DNA of 64,000 nt from Rhodosporidiobolus odoratus. Lineage: Eukaryota; Basidiomycota; Microbotryomycetes; Sporidiobolales; Sporidiobolaceae. The notes under the pieces are model-generated. The model was not told where the DNA came from. It worked only from the letters and a program-made list of their open reading frames with translations, and did not search any database. Shown here one piece after another: positions 1 through 11,400 of the stretch. The position numbers and the translations under genes were made by a program. The stretch covers positions 714,501 through 778,500 of the forward strand of contig JAOANU010000011.1 of assembly GCA_034387635.1 (NCBI GenBank), written 5' to 3'. Every line of letters begins with the position of its first letter. The stretch's first letter is position 1.

Positions 1-1900
1 GTACTTGCGAGCCTCCGCTTCGTGATCTACGGGGACCGAACTGCCGCAACCCATATTCCGTTGTCTTTTGGCAGGGAGGGGACGATAGGGAAGAGATAGC
101 TAGCGGAGAAGCTCGGCAGGCAGCAAGCAAGTTGGCAGAAGCGTAAAGAAGCGGGGGAAAGAACGAGGCAGTCGAATTGAGGTCAGGCCGGATTGACGGG
201 AAGGGATGAGCCTGCCCCCGATGGGATTGAGAAGCGGTGTGGCGCTGAGCGTCGAGGCGGAGCCGACTCCTCAGCAACGACCGTTATTGAGACCGTATTC
301 CGGACGCACAGTCCTCGTCCGGAGGGGTCAGCGAAGGGATTGAATTTTCAGGGGCGAACAGGGGTGCTGACACGGGTCCGACGGCGGTGGGAGCTGATCA
401 CGAGTGTAGAGCTCTGGCGGGTCTCGAATCGTGGCTCGTGCTTGACTGGCTGGCTGGGTGAACGGGTTTGAATGGTTCAACTGATGAGAACTGGAAGCGA
501 CTAAAGGCGGTGGTCGAATGGCGCAAGCCTACACAGGAGCGGCTGAGTATGCTGACGAAGGATCAGATGGAGTCTGTAGAGCGTTTAGCATCGCACGGAA
601 GGGTTGAGGGCATCAGGCGGAGAGCCAGCATGGGAAACAACACCGGCCTCCGAGTGAGGCTTCCGTTTCCTACTTACCCTTCACACGTCTCGCTTGGCTC
701 GACTGACAGACAAGCAGGACAATTCAGCATCACTGCTCAACGTGCTACACTCCATCGCTCGCGCTTCCAGTGCGCCCATCTCAACCTCGTCCGGCAGCGA
801 CCTCACCCAGAAAACAGCGGCGGCACCTCGTTCAGCTCAGTCTAGACTCCGCCAGACTCAGCGTCGATTCTTCCAACTCGTCATTCCTCGTCGAACGACA
901 AAAGGCGCTGGTCTGAAGCCCGCATCCCGGATCCCTCGTTTCGCCCTGCTCGACAGACCCTCAAGCCGGCGCTACCAAGCTGCGTCACGAAGCAGCCGAC
1001 TTCTCGCTGCGTATCTAAGCATGCTTCGCAGCTGTACCGTGGCCACGCAGCAGATCACGGCCATCACGGCCGTGCGGGCAACACGTCTTCAGTCGCACCG
1101 TGCTAATTTCCTCTGCACTCGCTCTCCGCGCGACAGGCTTTACGCGTCCCGTACGATGCCACGACACAACACTACTTACCTCAAACGGCACAAGCGCTTT
1201 GGGCCAGTATCGATGGTGGCTCTGCGATGCTGGCTCTTCGATACTGGCTCTCGGACCAAGCGATGCAACCTGTAACCATCCCTGGATCTTTGCCCGTTCC
1301 TTCGGGTACTTACCGGCCGACGCACGGCTGAGGTGAGCTCCTCGGTTGGACGAAGGGCTTGTATATAGCACACTTCGCGGTCCTGAGCGGGGCGAGGAGG
1401 ACACGCGCACCTCGAGGCATGTACATCTGCGTGCGTTCTCCTTCGTTCCTTATGCTTGCACCTTCCGGCCGGCTGGCGGTGGCGTCGTACATCTGAGCAG
1501 GTCTGAAGGAGCTCTGGAAACCTGCACGTCCTCCTGGCAGTCCTGTGAAGTGGCCCTGAGGTGGATCGATGATCTTGCTAAGCCCTGTTTTTTTTTCTTC
1601 TGCAGACTCTGCAGACTGATCTCTTCGCCTATACCCTTCCGCAGCACCACCGTAACTTTCTACCTTACTCGTACTCTCGCTTGTCGACCATATTACACCG
1701 TTGCTTCCTCAGCAATGTAGCCTTTCCATTTCTTCTCCCTTTTCGTTTTCAGTTTCTCATATGGGAAAGCCAGACTCGCAACCCGCAAAGCTTGAACGAG
1801 GCGAAAGACACAACCTCGTTGACAACAGACACCGAAAACTAAGCGACTTCAACCCTTCCTCCCTCTCTGTCCGCCTTCCTTCAACCCTCTTCAACAGAAG
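1..1900. other. No supported gene
   Basis: Several open frames occur here on both strands, but none shows a recognisable domain, consistent codon pattern or good splice sites. The composition is mixed and there is no long low-complexity block. The left part could carry the end of a gene lying outside the window. I see nothing I can name. Confidence 0.4.
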
Positions 1901-1920
1901 ATCGCCCGATGCCGGCGAGC

Positions 1921-2425
1921 TCAGGTGGTCTTCTTGTCCCCAAGGCCGACGGCGTCCTGCACCGATGCGTGAGACTCGCCTTGTCAGCACCAGCCTCGCA
2001 ATATAAGACGGAAGGAAAGCAATTTACCTTGGCCTTGTCAATCATACTCTTGCCTACACCCGAGCCAGTCCCAGACGAGGAGGAATCGCCCTTGACCGTG
2101 TCGGTAACCTTCTGACCGGTCCCCTTTTCGCCTTCGGGCTGAAGGGTCGAAGCGGCCGAGTCGTAAGTGGATTTGAGCTAAAGGTGGCGAAACAAAGCAG
2201 TGAGGATGGAAGAGGGAAGGAGCAAGGGAGGGCTCGGTCAGTCTTGCGCGGGCTGACAGAGCTCTTGGGAGAGCGCCTCCGACTGTGGAAGAGAGGAAAG
2301 AAAGATGCACCGAGTCACCAGCCTGCTCGGCAGTCGACTTCTGACTGTCGGGTTTGACGGTGCGCTCGGCTTGAGAGGTGAGAGATTCGCGGCCTGTGTC
2401 GGTCCTGTTGGCCCGTGCAGTGTTG
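1921..2425 (-). CDS. HSP12: Hsp12/Hsp9-family small heat-shock protein, start unresolved
   Basis: Small hydrophilic stress protein of the fungal Hsp12/Hsp9 family, which in yeast associates with membranes and accumulates in stress and stationary phase. Proposed coding exons on the minus strand are 2311 to about 2404 (TDTGRESL, then VKPDSQKS), 2028-2177 (DSAASTLQPEGEKGTGQKV) and 1921-1956 (DAVGLGDKK, stop TGA at 1921-1923). The repeated PDSQKS / QPEGEKGTGQKV blocks and the closing VGLG are typical of the family. Introns use GTGCAT and GTAAAT donors with TAG and CAG acceptors and keep phase. The start codon is not clear: an acceptor at 2405 would need a Met codon split by an intron, and I could not find the partner exon. 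AGGGG-type (STRE-like) words occur upstream, but their role is a guess. The nearest gene upstream, 2846-4468, is on the same strand. Confidence 0.8.
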
Positions 2426-2845
2426 CTGAGAAAGTGGCAGAGGAAAGGGGAAAGAAAAATGGCTTGAAGAGAAGGAAAGAGAGGAAAAGGAGACGCACCG
2501 AGAGAAGCCGAGCTGATGTGCAGCTGAGCCTCTCGACAATCCAGATCGAGGAAAGGTCAGCATCAGCTTTGGAGACGAGTATGTGTGCGCACCGAGCAGT
2601 CAGAAGCAGCGAGAAACAAAGGGGAAAGACCGCCTCAGAGCCGGACTGAGAAGGTCGACCGGGAGAAAAAGGTGTGAAAGGGTTAGGCGTTGCATAGGTA
2701 TGGGCATAACAATAAAGCTAGATACAATGTGAGAGAGCGAGGGGCAGAAGAAGCGAACAACGATACACGATCAACCAGCAGCACCGGCTGTGGGCCCCCA
2801 AAATAAGTAACCCCCCTTCTCCCCCGATCCAAAGAGCCTACGTGC

Positions 2846-4468
2846 TCAACCCCTCTTCCAACCCACGACCGACTCGTCAGTGTATTCGGTCGTAGGAGTG
2901 GCCGGGAAGCTCTCGGCACCGCCGACGGTGCTCATAGCGCGACTCCTAGCCGCAGCGGCAGCGAGACCTTCGAGGCGAACCGGGAGGAGAGGGAGTGGTG
3001 GGCGTTGAGCAGCCGCGAGGGGAGGCGGGGCCGGGAGCATCATCGACGGTCGGGAGTAGATGGACGCGTCGTCGTCCTCGTATTGCAGCGGCGAGGGGGT
3101 GCGCTCCCGTACTTGATGTTGTTGTTGGTGGTGGTAGTCGTGGTGGAGGTGACGAGGAGAGGGGTAGGAAGGAGAGCCGACGGCCGAAGGCGGGGAGAGG
3201 ATGGGAGGAGAGTGCAGGATGCGCTGCCACTGACCTTCGGTGTACAGGCTGCCGAGAGGAGGAGTCGAAGGAGCGTACTGCCCCGTTGGCATTGGAGGAA
3301 GAGGCTGGGCGGTCCGACTGACGCCGGAAGCGAGGGAGTGAGCCGACGGCGTCGAAGGGAAACCTTGAGGGGTGAGGATGCGACGAGGAGGAGAGAAAGT
3401 GGGGAGCGGCGGCGCCGGCTCATTGGGAGGAGGACTGTAGATGATGGTCGGTGTTCGGGGGTAGGTGACAAACTCAGCTTGGGGAGGCTCGTAGTCTTGA
3501 GAAGCCTTGCGGAGACTCTTGAGGGTGTTGCGACGACCGATGCCGGCGAGGTTCTCCTTGGATAGTTCGCGACCATTCGAATACTCGACCACGGTGCATG
3601 ACGACGACGACCCGTACTTCTCGTCCTTCTCGTTGAGACCTCCATCAGCCGTCGAGCCACTGAACCAACTGACCTCGTCGTCGTCCTTCTCGGTCCGCTT
3701 CTTGAACGTTGCCGCCGTGCCGCCGGGTGTCCACATTTGGTCGGGCGTCTTGTCCTTCCGTCTCCGCCCGCAGCACATGCTCTTGATCTTGGGGGCGGAG
3801 ACGAGGAGGACGAGGATGAGCACGAGGGCTGCAAGGGAAATACCGGTGAACATGCCCGTCGCGTTGGCTCGTGCGGCGGCTTCGCTGACTGACTTGTGGG
3901 GGTGGGCGGCGTCGCTGGTGGGGGTGCTGCGAGTGCCGGTAGGCGCAGGCAGAGGGAAAGGTCGGCGGATGGAGGTGCTGAAGCCTTGAGGGGCGGCAGG
4001 GAGAGTCGATGTGCTGGCATCGAGTGGGAGGGCGGAGGTGAGGGACAGGCCGAGGGGTAAGGTGGAGGCGAGGGCGGAAGGAAGGGTGAGGGGAAGGTTA
4101 ATGACGGACGAGGTAGAAGCGTCGGCGTTGGAGGTGACGAGGTCGGCGAGAGTAGGCGTCGCCCGTTGCGGCCGTGTGGTGATGCGAACAGAGGAAGACG
4201 ATGTGGACGGGATTGAATGGACCGAGGTCGCGTCTTCCTCGTCGTCGACTGTTGAACTTGTCGCGGTCACATCGGGTGCAGACGGAGAGGTGAAGGAGAC
4301 GGCTGCTGAAGAGAGAGTCGGGCCGGAGTCGTCGCCGTCGTCCGAAGAAGTGTCAGCCGGGGCGGCTTGTTGGCGGGGGAGGGCAACGCTGGAAACGTCG
4401 CCCGTGTCGGAAGCACGGGGCATGGTAGCCGGAGCGGTTGAGTCCCCAGAGACGCGCGACATTACCAA
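2846..4468 (-). CDS. Single-pass Ser/Thr-rich membrane protein of unknown function
   Basis: One open frame of 540 codons. Residues 1 to about 200 are rich in Ser, Thr, Ala and Pro, as in heavily O-glycosylated fungal surface proteins. A hydrophobic segment follows at about 205-228 (GISLAALVLILVLLV), then a basic cysteine-containing stop-transfer stretch (MCCGRRRKDK). The long C-terminal half is Pro/Ser-rich and contains acidic patches and tyrosines. This layout resembles fungal cell-wall stress sensors or mucin-like proteins with a cytoplasmic tail, but I see neither a WSC cysteine domain nor an N-terminal signal peptide. A short upstream exon carrying a signal peptide could have been missed. 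No catalytic motif is visible, so the function is unknown. Confidence 0.6.
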   Translation of the reverse strand: MVMSRVSGDSTAPATMPRASDTGDVSSVALPRQQAAPADTSSDDGDDSGPTLSSAAVSFTSPSAPDVTATSSTVDDEEDATSVHSIPSTSSSSVRITTRPQRATPTLADLVTSNADASTSSVINLPLTLPSALASTLPLGLSLTSALPLDASTSTLPAAPQGFSTSIRRPFPLPAPTGTRSTPTSDAAHPHKSVSEAAARANATGMFTGISLAALVLILVLLVSAPKIKSMCCGRRRKDKTPDQMWTPGGTAATFKKRTEKDDDEVSWFSGSTADGGLNEKDEKYGSSSSCTVVEYSNGRELSKENLAGIGRRNTLKSLRKASQDYEPPQAEFVTYPRTPTIIYSPPPNEPAPPLPTFSPPRRILTPQGFPSTPSAHSLASGVSRTAQPLPPMPTGQYAPSTPPLGSLYTEGQWQRILHSPPILSPPSAVGSPSYPSPRHLHHDYHHQQQHQVRERTPSPLQYEDDDASIYSRPSMMLPAPPPLAAAQRPPLPLLPVRLEGLAAAAARSRAMSTVGGAESFPATPTTEYTDESVVGWKRG

Positions 4469-5047
4469 GGCTGTAACGTCGTGTGGTGATGAGAGGGGTG
4501 AAGTGGTAAGAGAGGGAAAGAGAGAGAGAGAGCAAGCAAACAGCGGGTAGTAGGGTCGGGCTAGCGATGCCGAAGATGGTTACATTCCTGACGACGAGCT
4601 AGTCGCATACCAAGTTCAGGATGGACCGGAGTCGACGCGCAAACAAATCCTGCGCGCACTCATCCCTGGCCAGGGGTAGCTTCGGTCCATTCCCCCTCGC
4701 AACAAGACGCGTGTATGATCCAGCCAAACATTCCGGATGACCCTGTGACTCGTTTGCGCAGTTTGAATGAGCCACCAGAGTGCTTGTTGACCGCTGCTTC
4801 GCTGACGGCAAGGTGAGGAGAGGATGCCACGGACGGCATGGGCGCGGCTGATTCGAGCGGGAGGACCTGGATAGTAGACTGTGCAGCACTGTGACCAGAG
4901 CTATAACAGCGCAAGCGGTGTAGCGAGCGAGCCATCGTCGACTGATGAAGTCAAGCCATTCTCAGACTCGCTCGTTGACCTCGTTCGCTCTTCGAACACC
5001 TTGCTGACACTGCTATACACGCGTAAGACCCTTCAAACACGGCAAGA

Positions 5048-5974
5048 ATGGCTACCACCGTCGTACAGAGCTTGTCATCCTACTCCTCTTACCGCGACTC
5101 GAGGTCCCCTCTTCCAATTCAAGTTCAACATGCAAACCTCGCTCAATCTTCAACCGTATACGTAGGGAACCTCAGGTAAGCCAACCCTCTGCGCTACTTG
5201 CCTTGCCGGTCGACGACCATTGACAGCTAACCCTTTCCTCCTCCATTCCTCGCTGGCATTCACAGTTTCTTCACTACCGAAGAACAGATCTACGAGCTCT
5301 TCAGCCGAGTAGGAGAAGTCAAGCGTATCATCATGGGCCTCGACCGAAACATCAAGACTCCCTGCGGTTTCTGCTTCGTCGAGTCCGTCCTTTCCTCCCG
5401 TCTCTCTTTCCTTCGTTCCTTGCTCAACACTCCCCTTCCACAGATACTTCCAGCACGAGCATGCCGTGGCCTCTCTTCGTTACGTCTCGGGGACCAAGCT
5501 CGACGAGCGAATCATTCGAGCTGATCTCGACCCGGGGTACCTCGAGAACCGGCAGTATGGACGTGGAAAGTCGGGAGGACAGGTGCGAGACGAGTACCGA
5601 GAGGACTGGGACTGTACGTACAAGCCCTTGCGCTCGCTTATGCTATCTTGAGTGAGCACGCTGACCGTTTTGTGCTCGCAGCCGGACGAGGTGGATGGGG
5701 CCACTTGAAGAACCGGCAGGAAATGGAAGCCGAGAGGCAGCGCGAACAGGACGAGATCTACCAGGCGGATCACGATGCCTCAGGGGCAGGCCGCGAGGTC
5801 CCGACAGGTGCGGGTATGCCTGACGAGGTACGCTCAGGTTCACCGTCTCCTGCCCATTCTATCTTCTCTTTTCGTCATCACCTCTTTTACCCGTCAACGA
5901 GGACGGGCTCGCTGATACAACCTGCCTGTACACCGCTGCAGAATCCACGATTCCGCGACGAGCGGGACGACTAG
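5048..5974 (+). CDS. CBC2: Nuclear cap-binding protein subunit 2 (CBP20)
   Basis: Small RRM subunit of the nuclear cap-binding complex, which binds the m7G cap of Pol II transcripts with the large subunit CBP80 and supports splicing and export. Exons 5048-5175, 5266-5382, 5444-5613, 5682-5827 and 5942-5974 join in frame (197 codons with stop). The RRM is clear: RNP2 is VYVGNLSF, split by intron 1, and RNP1 is CGFCFVEYF, split by intron 2. The conserved segment after the RRM ([17 protein letters not shown], then [17 protein letters not shown]) is the cap-stacking C-terminal part. The aromatic and acidic residues of this family are in place. Intron 2 begins with GTCCGT, a weak donor, but only that site restores the RNP1 motif. 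The start is the first ATG giving MATTVVQ. Confidence 0.93.
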
Positions 5975-6098
5975 CCTTGCGGCCTTTCCCTGTAGTGCTC
6001 TTTTTGGGTGTCATCCCTCTGTGTTGTAACAGTACTTTCCACTCCCCCCCAGCTCACGCGCCCCGGAAGATTTGCTGTAAGTAAGAGGCTCACATTTT

Positions 6099-8707
6099 CT
6101 ACCCTTCATCCTCAGTATCCGATGAAGGCGCTATTCGCCTCTTCTTGTAGACCTTTTTCTGCTCCTTCGCCTCGATACGAGTCTCCTCTTCCGTCGCTTC
6201 CACGTCGACCTGCTTCTCCTCCATGATAACAAGATCATCGTCGCTTCCCTCCACCTTTTCCTGATGCTTCTTCACCTTGACGACTTCATCTACCTTCTCA
6301 CCTTCCCGCTTCGCAAAAAACCCGAGCAAACTCCCCTGACCCCGTTCGACCTTACCCTTCCCTTCCTTCTCACCACCCAACTTCTTCCCGGCCCCCTTTC
6401 CCTTTCCCTTTCCCTTTCCCTTCACCTTCATCGGCCCCGAGAGCCCCTTAACCGCCCTCTGCCTCTCCTCCCAAACCTTCCCTACCGCCCCACCGATATT
6501 GGCCCCTTCAACACTTTGGGCATCGACCCATTTGCCTCTTCCAGGAAGGGATTGCACCACCGACCCTTTAGCGTCCTCGTCCTCTGCCTCAGCTCTGGTT
6601 TGCTTCTTCTTCTGCACTTTCGCTTTTGCGGAGTCGGTGGAACAAGAAGTGGCGGAAGCAGGCGCAGAGTGTAGAGCGGGAGGAGTGGTGGAAGTGAGAA
6701 CGACTCGGATGGGGTGGTATGTTCGAATCATGTGGCTGTAGACGTGTGTGACGGTGGGGAGTTGGGTACGCGAGAGGATGGAAACGCTCGACGTTGAAAT
6801 AGAGGAAGAAGGGAATGTCGAAGAGGAGGAAGAGAGGGAGTCGGTGAGGTCAGGGATGTCGAGCAGGGTGGGTAGGAGAGCGTCGAGGTATTTGTTGCGA
6901 GTTTTGGCAGTTGAGGCTCCGGAAGATGGAGGCAAATCGACTGCAGGGAACTCGTGAAGGCCGGCGAGGAGACCTGCATGAGGACGATCCGCACTAGTCA
7001 GTCATCTGTGTGAAGGTGAGAGGAAAAGCAGCTAGGCTAGCTCACCCTTCTCCGGCCTTTTCATCAATAACACCTTCCGACCCTCATCCCCTTCCTCCGC
7101 TCCCTGCGGCATCCATTCAAGCACGCAAACAGCAGTTTCCTCCTCCCTCTTCTTGGCACGCTCTTTTGCCATCGGGTAGACCTCGACGTTGTGCTTCTTC
7201 GCCTGTAGGTCGTCGTCGTAGGGAAGAGGCGCGCAGAGCGTGCAGAGGTCTTCGATGTCGACCTCGTCTGCTTCGTTGGTCGAAGCATTCAACGAGGAGT
7301 GCGCACTGTAGCGAGCCTGTTAAGGCAGACGAATCAGCGCCGCCACTGAAGACAAGCGAGACGAGAAGCAACGCACCTCAGCATAAGCTAAGCACTCCTC
7401 GCTAACAGGGCACTCATCACACCTGGGGTTCTTCGGCGTACACACCGTCGCGCCAAGCTCCATCAACGCCTGGTTCCACGCTCCAGGCTTGTTCGGCCCT
7501 CCGACGCCTAGCAGCGCTTCTTCGCTTGCCGCCGTAGAAGAGCGCTTCTTTTTACCCTTGAAATGCGGCGAGCTGGTGACGTCGGGTTCCTCGGACAGGG
7601 GAGAGCGAGCTGACGTGGTGGAGGACGAGGAAGGTTGCGCAGGAACGAGGACGTCGGCCAAAGCCCAGATGAAATTGATCGTGGGTTTTGCGGCTGGCGG
7701 CGCATGAAAGGCCGTGAAGCGAGAGAAGACCCGCTGCACATTGCCGTCGACGAGGGGACTGCGTTTGGCGAAGGCGATGGAGGAGACCGCGCCAGCGGTG
7801 TAGGGTCCGCTGAAGGCAGGACGAAAAATCAGCACGACGGAAGAGGCGGAGGAAGGACGCTAGCCTACATGCCGTCGATCTGTAGCAGCTCTTCGACAGT
7901 CTCTGGTAATAAGCCATCGTATTTGTCCATGACGGTCTTTGCGCCTTCTAGCCTGCAGCGATGATGTCAGAAACCGCCAGTCAGAACAACATACTAAAGC
8001 AAGAGAAGAAACAGGGTGGGAGGACTGAGTCGGAGGGTACGGGAGGGTGCGTGGCAAGAGGAATCATACGCACAGCCGCTTGGCCCTTGAGTAGTACCCT
8101 AACCCGGTCCAGACGGCGTTAACATCTTCCACATCTGCCTCTGCCAAATCCTTCACTGTCGGGAACTCCTGCATCCATTTCTTCCAATAGCTAATGCACG
8201 TGACGACCTGCGTCTGTTGGAGCATGATCTCAGACACCCACACCTGCCATCAAGAGGACTATCAGTACTGTACGCCAGTGCGAGGAAAGAAAAGAAGGAA
8301 GAAAAACGCACCTCGTAGCCTCGTTGTGCCCTTTCCTCCCTACTCAGCTCAGCCGGGTCCACGTCCTTCCTCCAAGGCATCCCTCTCGCCCCTTTGGTGG
8401 TGTCGAACCATTCGAGCAACTTCTTCTGGACGACGGCTGCTTCGATCGTACAGTCAAGGAGAGGAGGAAGAGGGGGTTCATCGGTCTTCTTGCGCTTCTT
8501 GGGTGGTGGGGCGTCTATGGCTGGGGCACTTGTGGCGCCTGTATAAAACGGCGACGACAGGAAGGTGTGGTACGAGGCCGGGTGAGGTCGCTCAGGGAGA
8601 CAGGAAGGGGCAACGATAGAGGGCAGAAGCGCAGCGCAGGGGTGTGTAGCGCTGGGCGGCGGCAGTGATCTGATTGGTGCAGGTGCAGACTTCTTCTTTG
8701 GCGGCAT
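6099..8707 (-). CDS. MYH1: Adenine DNA glycosylase (MutY/MUTYH)
   Basis: Removes adenine mispaired with 8-oxoguanine in base-excision repair. Six minus-strand exons: 8312-8707, 8074-8243, 7869-7952, 7377-7809, 7046-7316 and 6099-6973 (742 residues, divisible by three). The HhH-GPD core has [12 protein letters not shown] with the catalytic Glu, the helix-hairpin-helix LLQIDGIGPYTAG, and [11 protein letters not shown] with the catalytic Asp. The iron-sulfur cluster reads C-x6-C-x2-C-x5-C ([17 protein letters not shown]). A C-terminal NUDIX-like 8-oxoG recognition domain follows, with [16 protein letters not shown] across the exon 5/6 junction. The protein is longer than bacterial MutY because of a basic N-terminus (PKKKS and KKRKK, possible nuclear signals), an insert of roughly 50 residues before the cluster, and a lysine-rich tail with a GK repeat. 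The C-terminal tail ([14 protein letters not shown]) could hold a PCNA-type or nuclear signal; that is inference. Confidence 0.95.
6390..6423 (-). repeat. Hexanucleotide CCCTTT tandem repeat inside the MutY tail
   Basis: About five copies of a CCCTTT-type unit on the plus strand, read on the minus strand as alternating Gly-Lys codons ([10 protein letters not shown]) in the C-terminal region of the adenine glycosylase gene. It is a simple in-frame repeat, probably length-variable between strains. Confidence 0.7.
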
Positions 8708-9120
8708 GAGCGAGCCGCAGCGGCGAAGTTGTAGCAGTGAAAAGAAGGCATCGCGACGGATCGACAGCCTGTCAGCAGCGATACGAAATCGTTGGGGACC
8801 AGAAGTGCTACACCCGGTTACAACAATAACGAGATTCGCCTGCTAAAAACCTAGGTAGACGAAGTAAATGCGAAGTCATGCAAAGAATGATTGTCCGTGT
8901 AGTCTGCTCTCCTCCCCGGCCCCGAGCCCTTTGCGCGACACCGTGACTGTCCGCCACCCCACGGGGACGCCCCTTCTACACGTAACCATGGAAGCGCGAG
9001 CGGGATTCGGTAGAAAGCAACGAGGGCAAAGTAGATCTGGAAAGAAAAGGAAGTATGGTCAGGTGTCAGCCAAGACCACGGACCAGTTGGGGAGAAGGGG
9101 CGACCTACGTTGAGTCGGTG

Positions 9121-9859
9121 TCAGTCGAATCCCAGTACGTCGTCCAGAATGCGCTGCACTTTGTCCTGCTGCAGCGGAGGATAACTTGGCGCTGGCAGGT
9201 CATGTTCTACCCTTGCCTCGGTTGCGAGCTGTTCAAGTGCCCCAGCGAGGTTTCTGCAGCTTCCAGCGAGTCAGGAGCGCCTTTATGGTAAGACGGGACG
9301 CTGAACGCACTCTGGCTGTTCACAGACAACTGCCCAACCCTTTTTCCGCATCTCGTCCGCCAGATCCGACTGGTGCGAGTCCATCAAGGTCGAGTTGGGC
9401 ACCAGGACGAGTTGACGTCGCGGTTGTACTGGGGGTGAGCCGGAGCGAGAAGGGGAGAGTGGGGTAGAGAGAGGGAGAGGTCGGAGGAAAGAAAGGATGG
9501 AACCGGCGCCTGTCGGGGGGAGAACAAGTCAGTCGGCGAGTTGATGCTGAGCTAGATTGGGCAGTATCGGCCACCTAGTAGGACATTGTGAGCGTACCTG
9601 CATGGCTCACGACGAGATCTGCCCAGCCGACCCTGTCCTCAATGTCCGGTGCGAATTGGACGATTTCGACATGCAGGCCCTGCTCACTCATCTGGTCGCC
9701 TAGTCGCCATCCTGAGGGTAGGGTACCGTTGCCTACTTGTACCAGAACTGTTGAAACGCCGAGTGAGGGAAGGTCGGCTAAGACGTCGGGCGAGAGAATG
9801 GCGTCGACGAGGGGTTGAAAACTTGTCGAGCCTACGGTGCAGACTGCAGTGCGAGTCAT
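9121..9859 (-). CDS. ALG13: UDP-GlcNAc transferase subunit ALG13
   Basis: Catalytic subunit of the ER enzyme that adds the second GlcNAc to dolichol-PP-GlcNAc in N-glycan synthesis; it needs the membrane partner ALG14. Three exons on the minus strand (9598-9859, 9311-9509, 9121-9253) give 197 residues, the usual length. N-terminal VGSTSFQPLVDAIL is the GT28-type glycine/serine loop. ADLVVSHAGAGSIL spans intron 1 and is the UDP-GlcNAc-binding motif. VPNSTLMDSHQSDLA is the family's NxxLMDNHQ-like motif. The tail PSYPPLQQDKVQRILDDVLGF is also typical. Donors are GTACGC and GTGCGT. The second intron was fixed by phase: only the donor after CCAGA keeps the Asn-Leu-Ala frame. An insert of about 20 residues follows SILSFLRPL. 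Confidence 0.93.
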
Positions 9860-10058
9860 GCTGTCTACACTGAGCTTACTCTACTATAAGCAGGCGAGCG
9901 CGAAAAGAGAGCGAGGCGAACGGTGACGGGATCAGCGGGAAGTTGAAGAAGCCTTTCAATCGGGACTGACGGCGAAGTCACGCATAGAATTGGCGGGGAT
10001 GCAAAGAGAAACAACAAGGTAGCTACAACGCGAAAGAGACTTCCGCCGAACAACGGCA

Positions 10059-11337
10059 TCAAGCTCCGTCCGCCCCCGCTGCCGCCGCCGCCGCCTTTTT
10101 CTCCTCTTCCCGCTTTTTCCTCCTTTCCTCCGCCGCTTTCTTCAACGCCGCCACCTTGTCATCGTCGTTCCTCCGCGCTACCTTTTGCACCTTCTGGTCC
10201 AGCTGCTCCTGCGCCTCCCGCTTGCGCTTCGTCTCGAGAGCAACCATCTGCCGCTCAATCTCCCTAGACTGCCGTTCACGGGCTTGCCTGGCTCGTTCCG
10301 CTGGCGAGACGCCTGGGTGAAGTAGTGATGCCGACTTGTCTTGCTCCTCTTTGCCGGATGGTGGTCGAGCGGCAATGGGCAGGGAGAACCCGCCGTTCTT
10401 CAACGTTCCCGCTGCTCGAGGTTTCGCAACGATGTTCAACCCACCCGTCATGAGCTGCCGCCGGTCTATAATCTCGCCGTCCTGATTCAGCTCAATCTTG
10501 CGACCGAGTTTCTCTTCCGCTTCTGCAGCAAGCTGAGCGTCCGTCTTCTCTTTTGGCGGAGGTTCGACGTTGAAGGTCGGGCCAAAGACCGGTTTCGCCG
10601 ACTGCGCGGCAGCCACAGCAGCGTCGTGCGTGGCGGCCGAAGTGTCGAGCATGTTCTTGAGAAAAGATGCCATGCCGCCGTTCTTCTTGCTGCCTTCCGC
10701 TTCTGCGAGACGCATCAAGTCAGCTCACAAACAAAGACAGGAAGAAAAGTGGAAACGGACCTTCGCGCTTCTTCTCCCCTTCTTCCGCCTTCCGCAGCTC
10801 TTCTTGCTGCTTGAGATACGCAGGGGTAACGAAAGCATCCTTGTCGACGAACTCGTCGCCCTCCCGTTCTCGTTCGCGCTGGATCATCTTGTCTTCCGCT
10901 CGAAGACGGTCCTGCTTCCTCAGCTCGGCGGTCTCGAGAAGACGGTTGATGTATTTGGGCTGGGGGAACAAAGTTGTCAGCGTCGTCAATACAGCAGAAT
11001 GTTCAAAACGCACTTTGCGGTCGGACGACTCCTTCTTGCGTTCCTCGACTGCCACTTTCTCCGCCGCCTTCATGTTGTCGTATACCTCATCATACTGGTA
11101 TGTAGAGCTGTCGAGCTCTAGTTCTGCCTTCTGTTTAGCCTTCTGAGCTTTTGTCAAGCTGGCAGTTGACACTCGAGGGCGTGAGCTGGCGAGAGCAGAG
11201 TTGGGTGGAGCCGGGGAGGATGAGTCGTCATCGTCGTCTCCTGCGCCAAAGAGGGACTTGGCAGGGGGTTTCTTTTGCGGCTGACGAGGTAGGGCGGCTT
11301 TGTTTAATCCGAATGAGAGTCTAGCGGGAGCCGACAT
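10059..11337 (-). CDS. NSRP1: Nuclear speckle splicing regulatory protein 1-like (DUF2040)
   Basis: Coiled-coil nuclear protein related to NSRP1/CCDC55, a speckle factor affecting alternative splice choice in animals. Exons 11014-11337, 10761-10959 and 10059-10702 give 388 residues. The N-terminus (LSFGLNKAALPRQ, then an acidic stretch, then YQYDEVYDNMK) is the conserved DUF2040 start. It is followed by PKYINRLLETAELRKQDRL and a strongly charged helix (EDKMIQREREREGDEF, FVTPAYLKQQEE). The C-terminal part is a long Arg/Lys/Glu coiled coil. It has no RNA-recognition motif, as in the family. Both introns carry GTGCGT/GTCCGT donors and a CTGAC branch point. The start codon lies 63 bp from that of the divergent PCD1 gene, so the two probably share a promoter. 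Confidence 0.88.
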
Positions 11338-11400
11338 CGGGTCAAGAAATGAAGAAGCCTCTCTCCCGTTCTCCGCTCACTATACCCGCTGTGCTCAATC
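11338..11400. promoter_or_regulatory. Compact divergent promoter between NSRP1-like and PCD1
   Basis: Only 63 bp separate the two start codons, which point away from each other. Any core promoter elements for one gene must lie within this gap or in the other gene's transcribed region. No clear TATA box is visible. Co-regulation is inference from spacing alone. Confidence 0.5.

Noticed and set aside
3005..4020. Long frames on both strands over the Ser/Thr-rich membrane gene
   Set aside because: GC-rich coding sequence opens alternative frames; only the 540-codon frame has a membrane helix and sensible composition.
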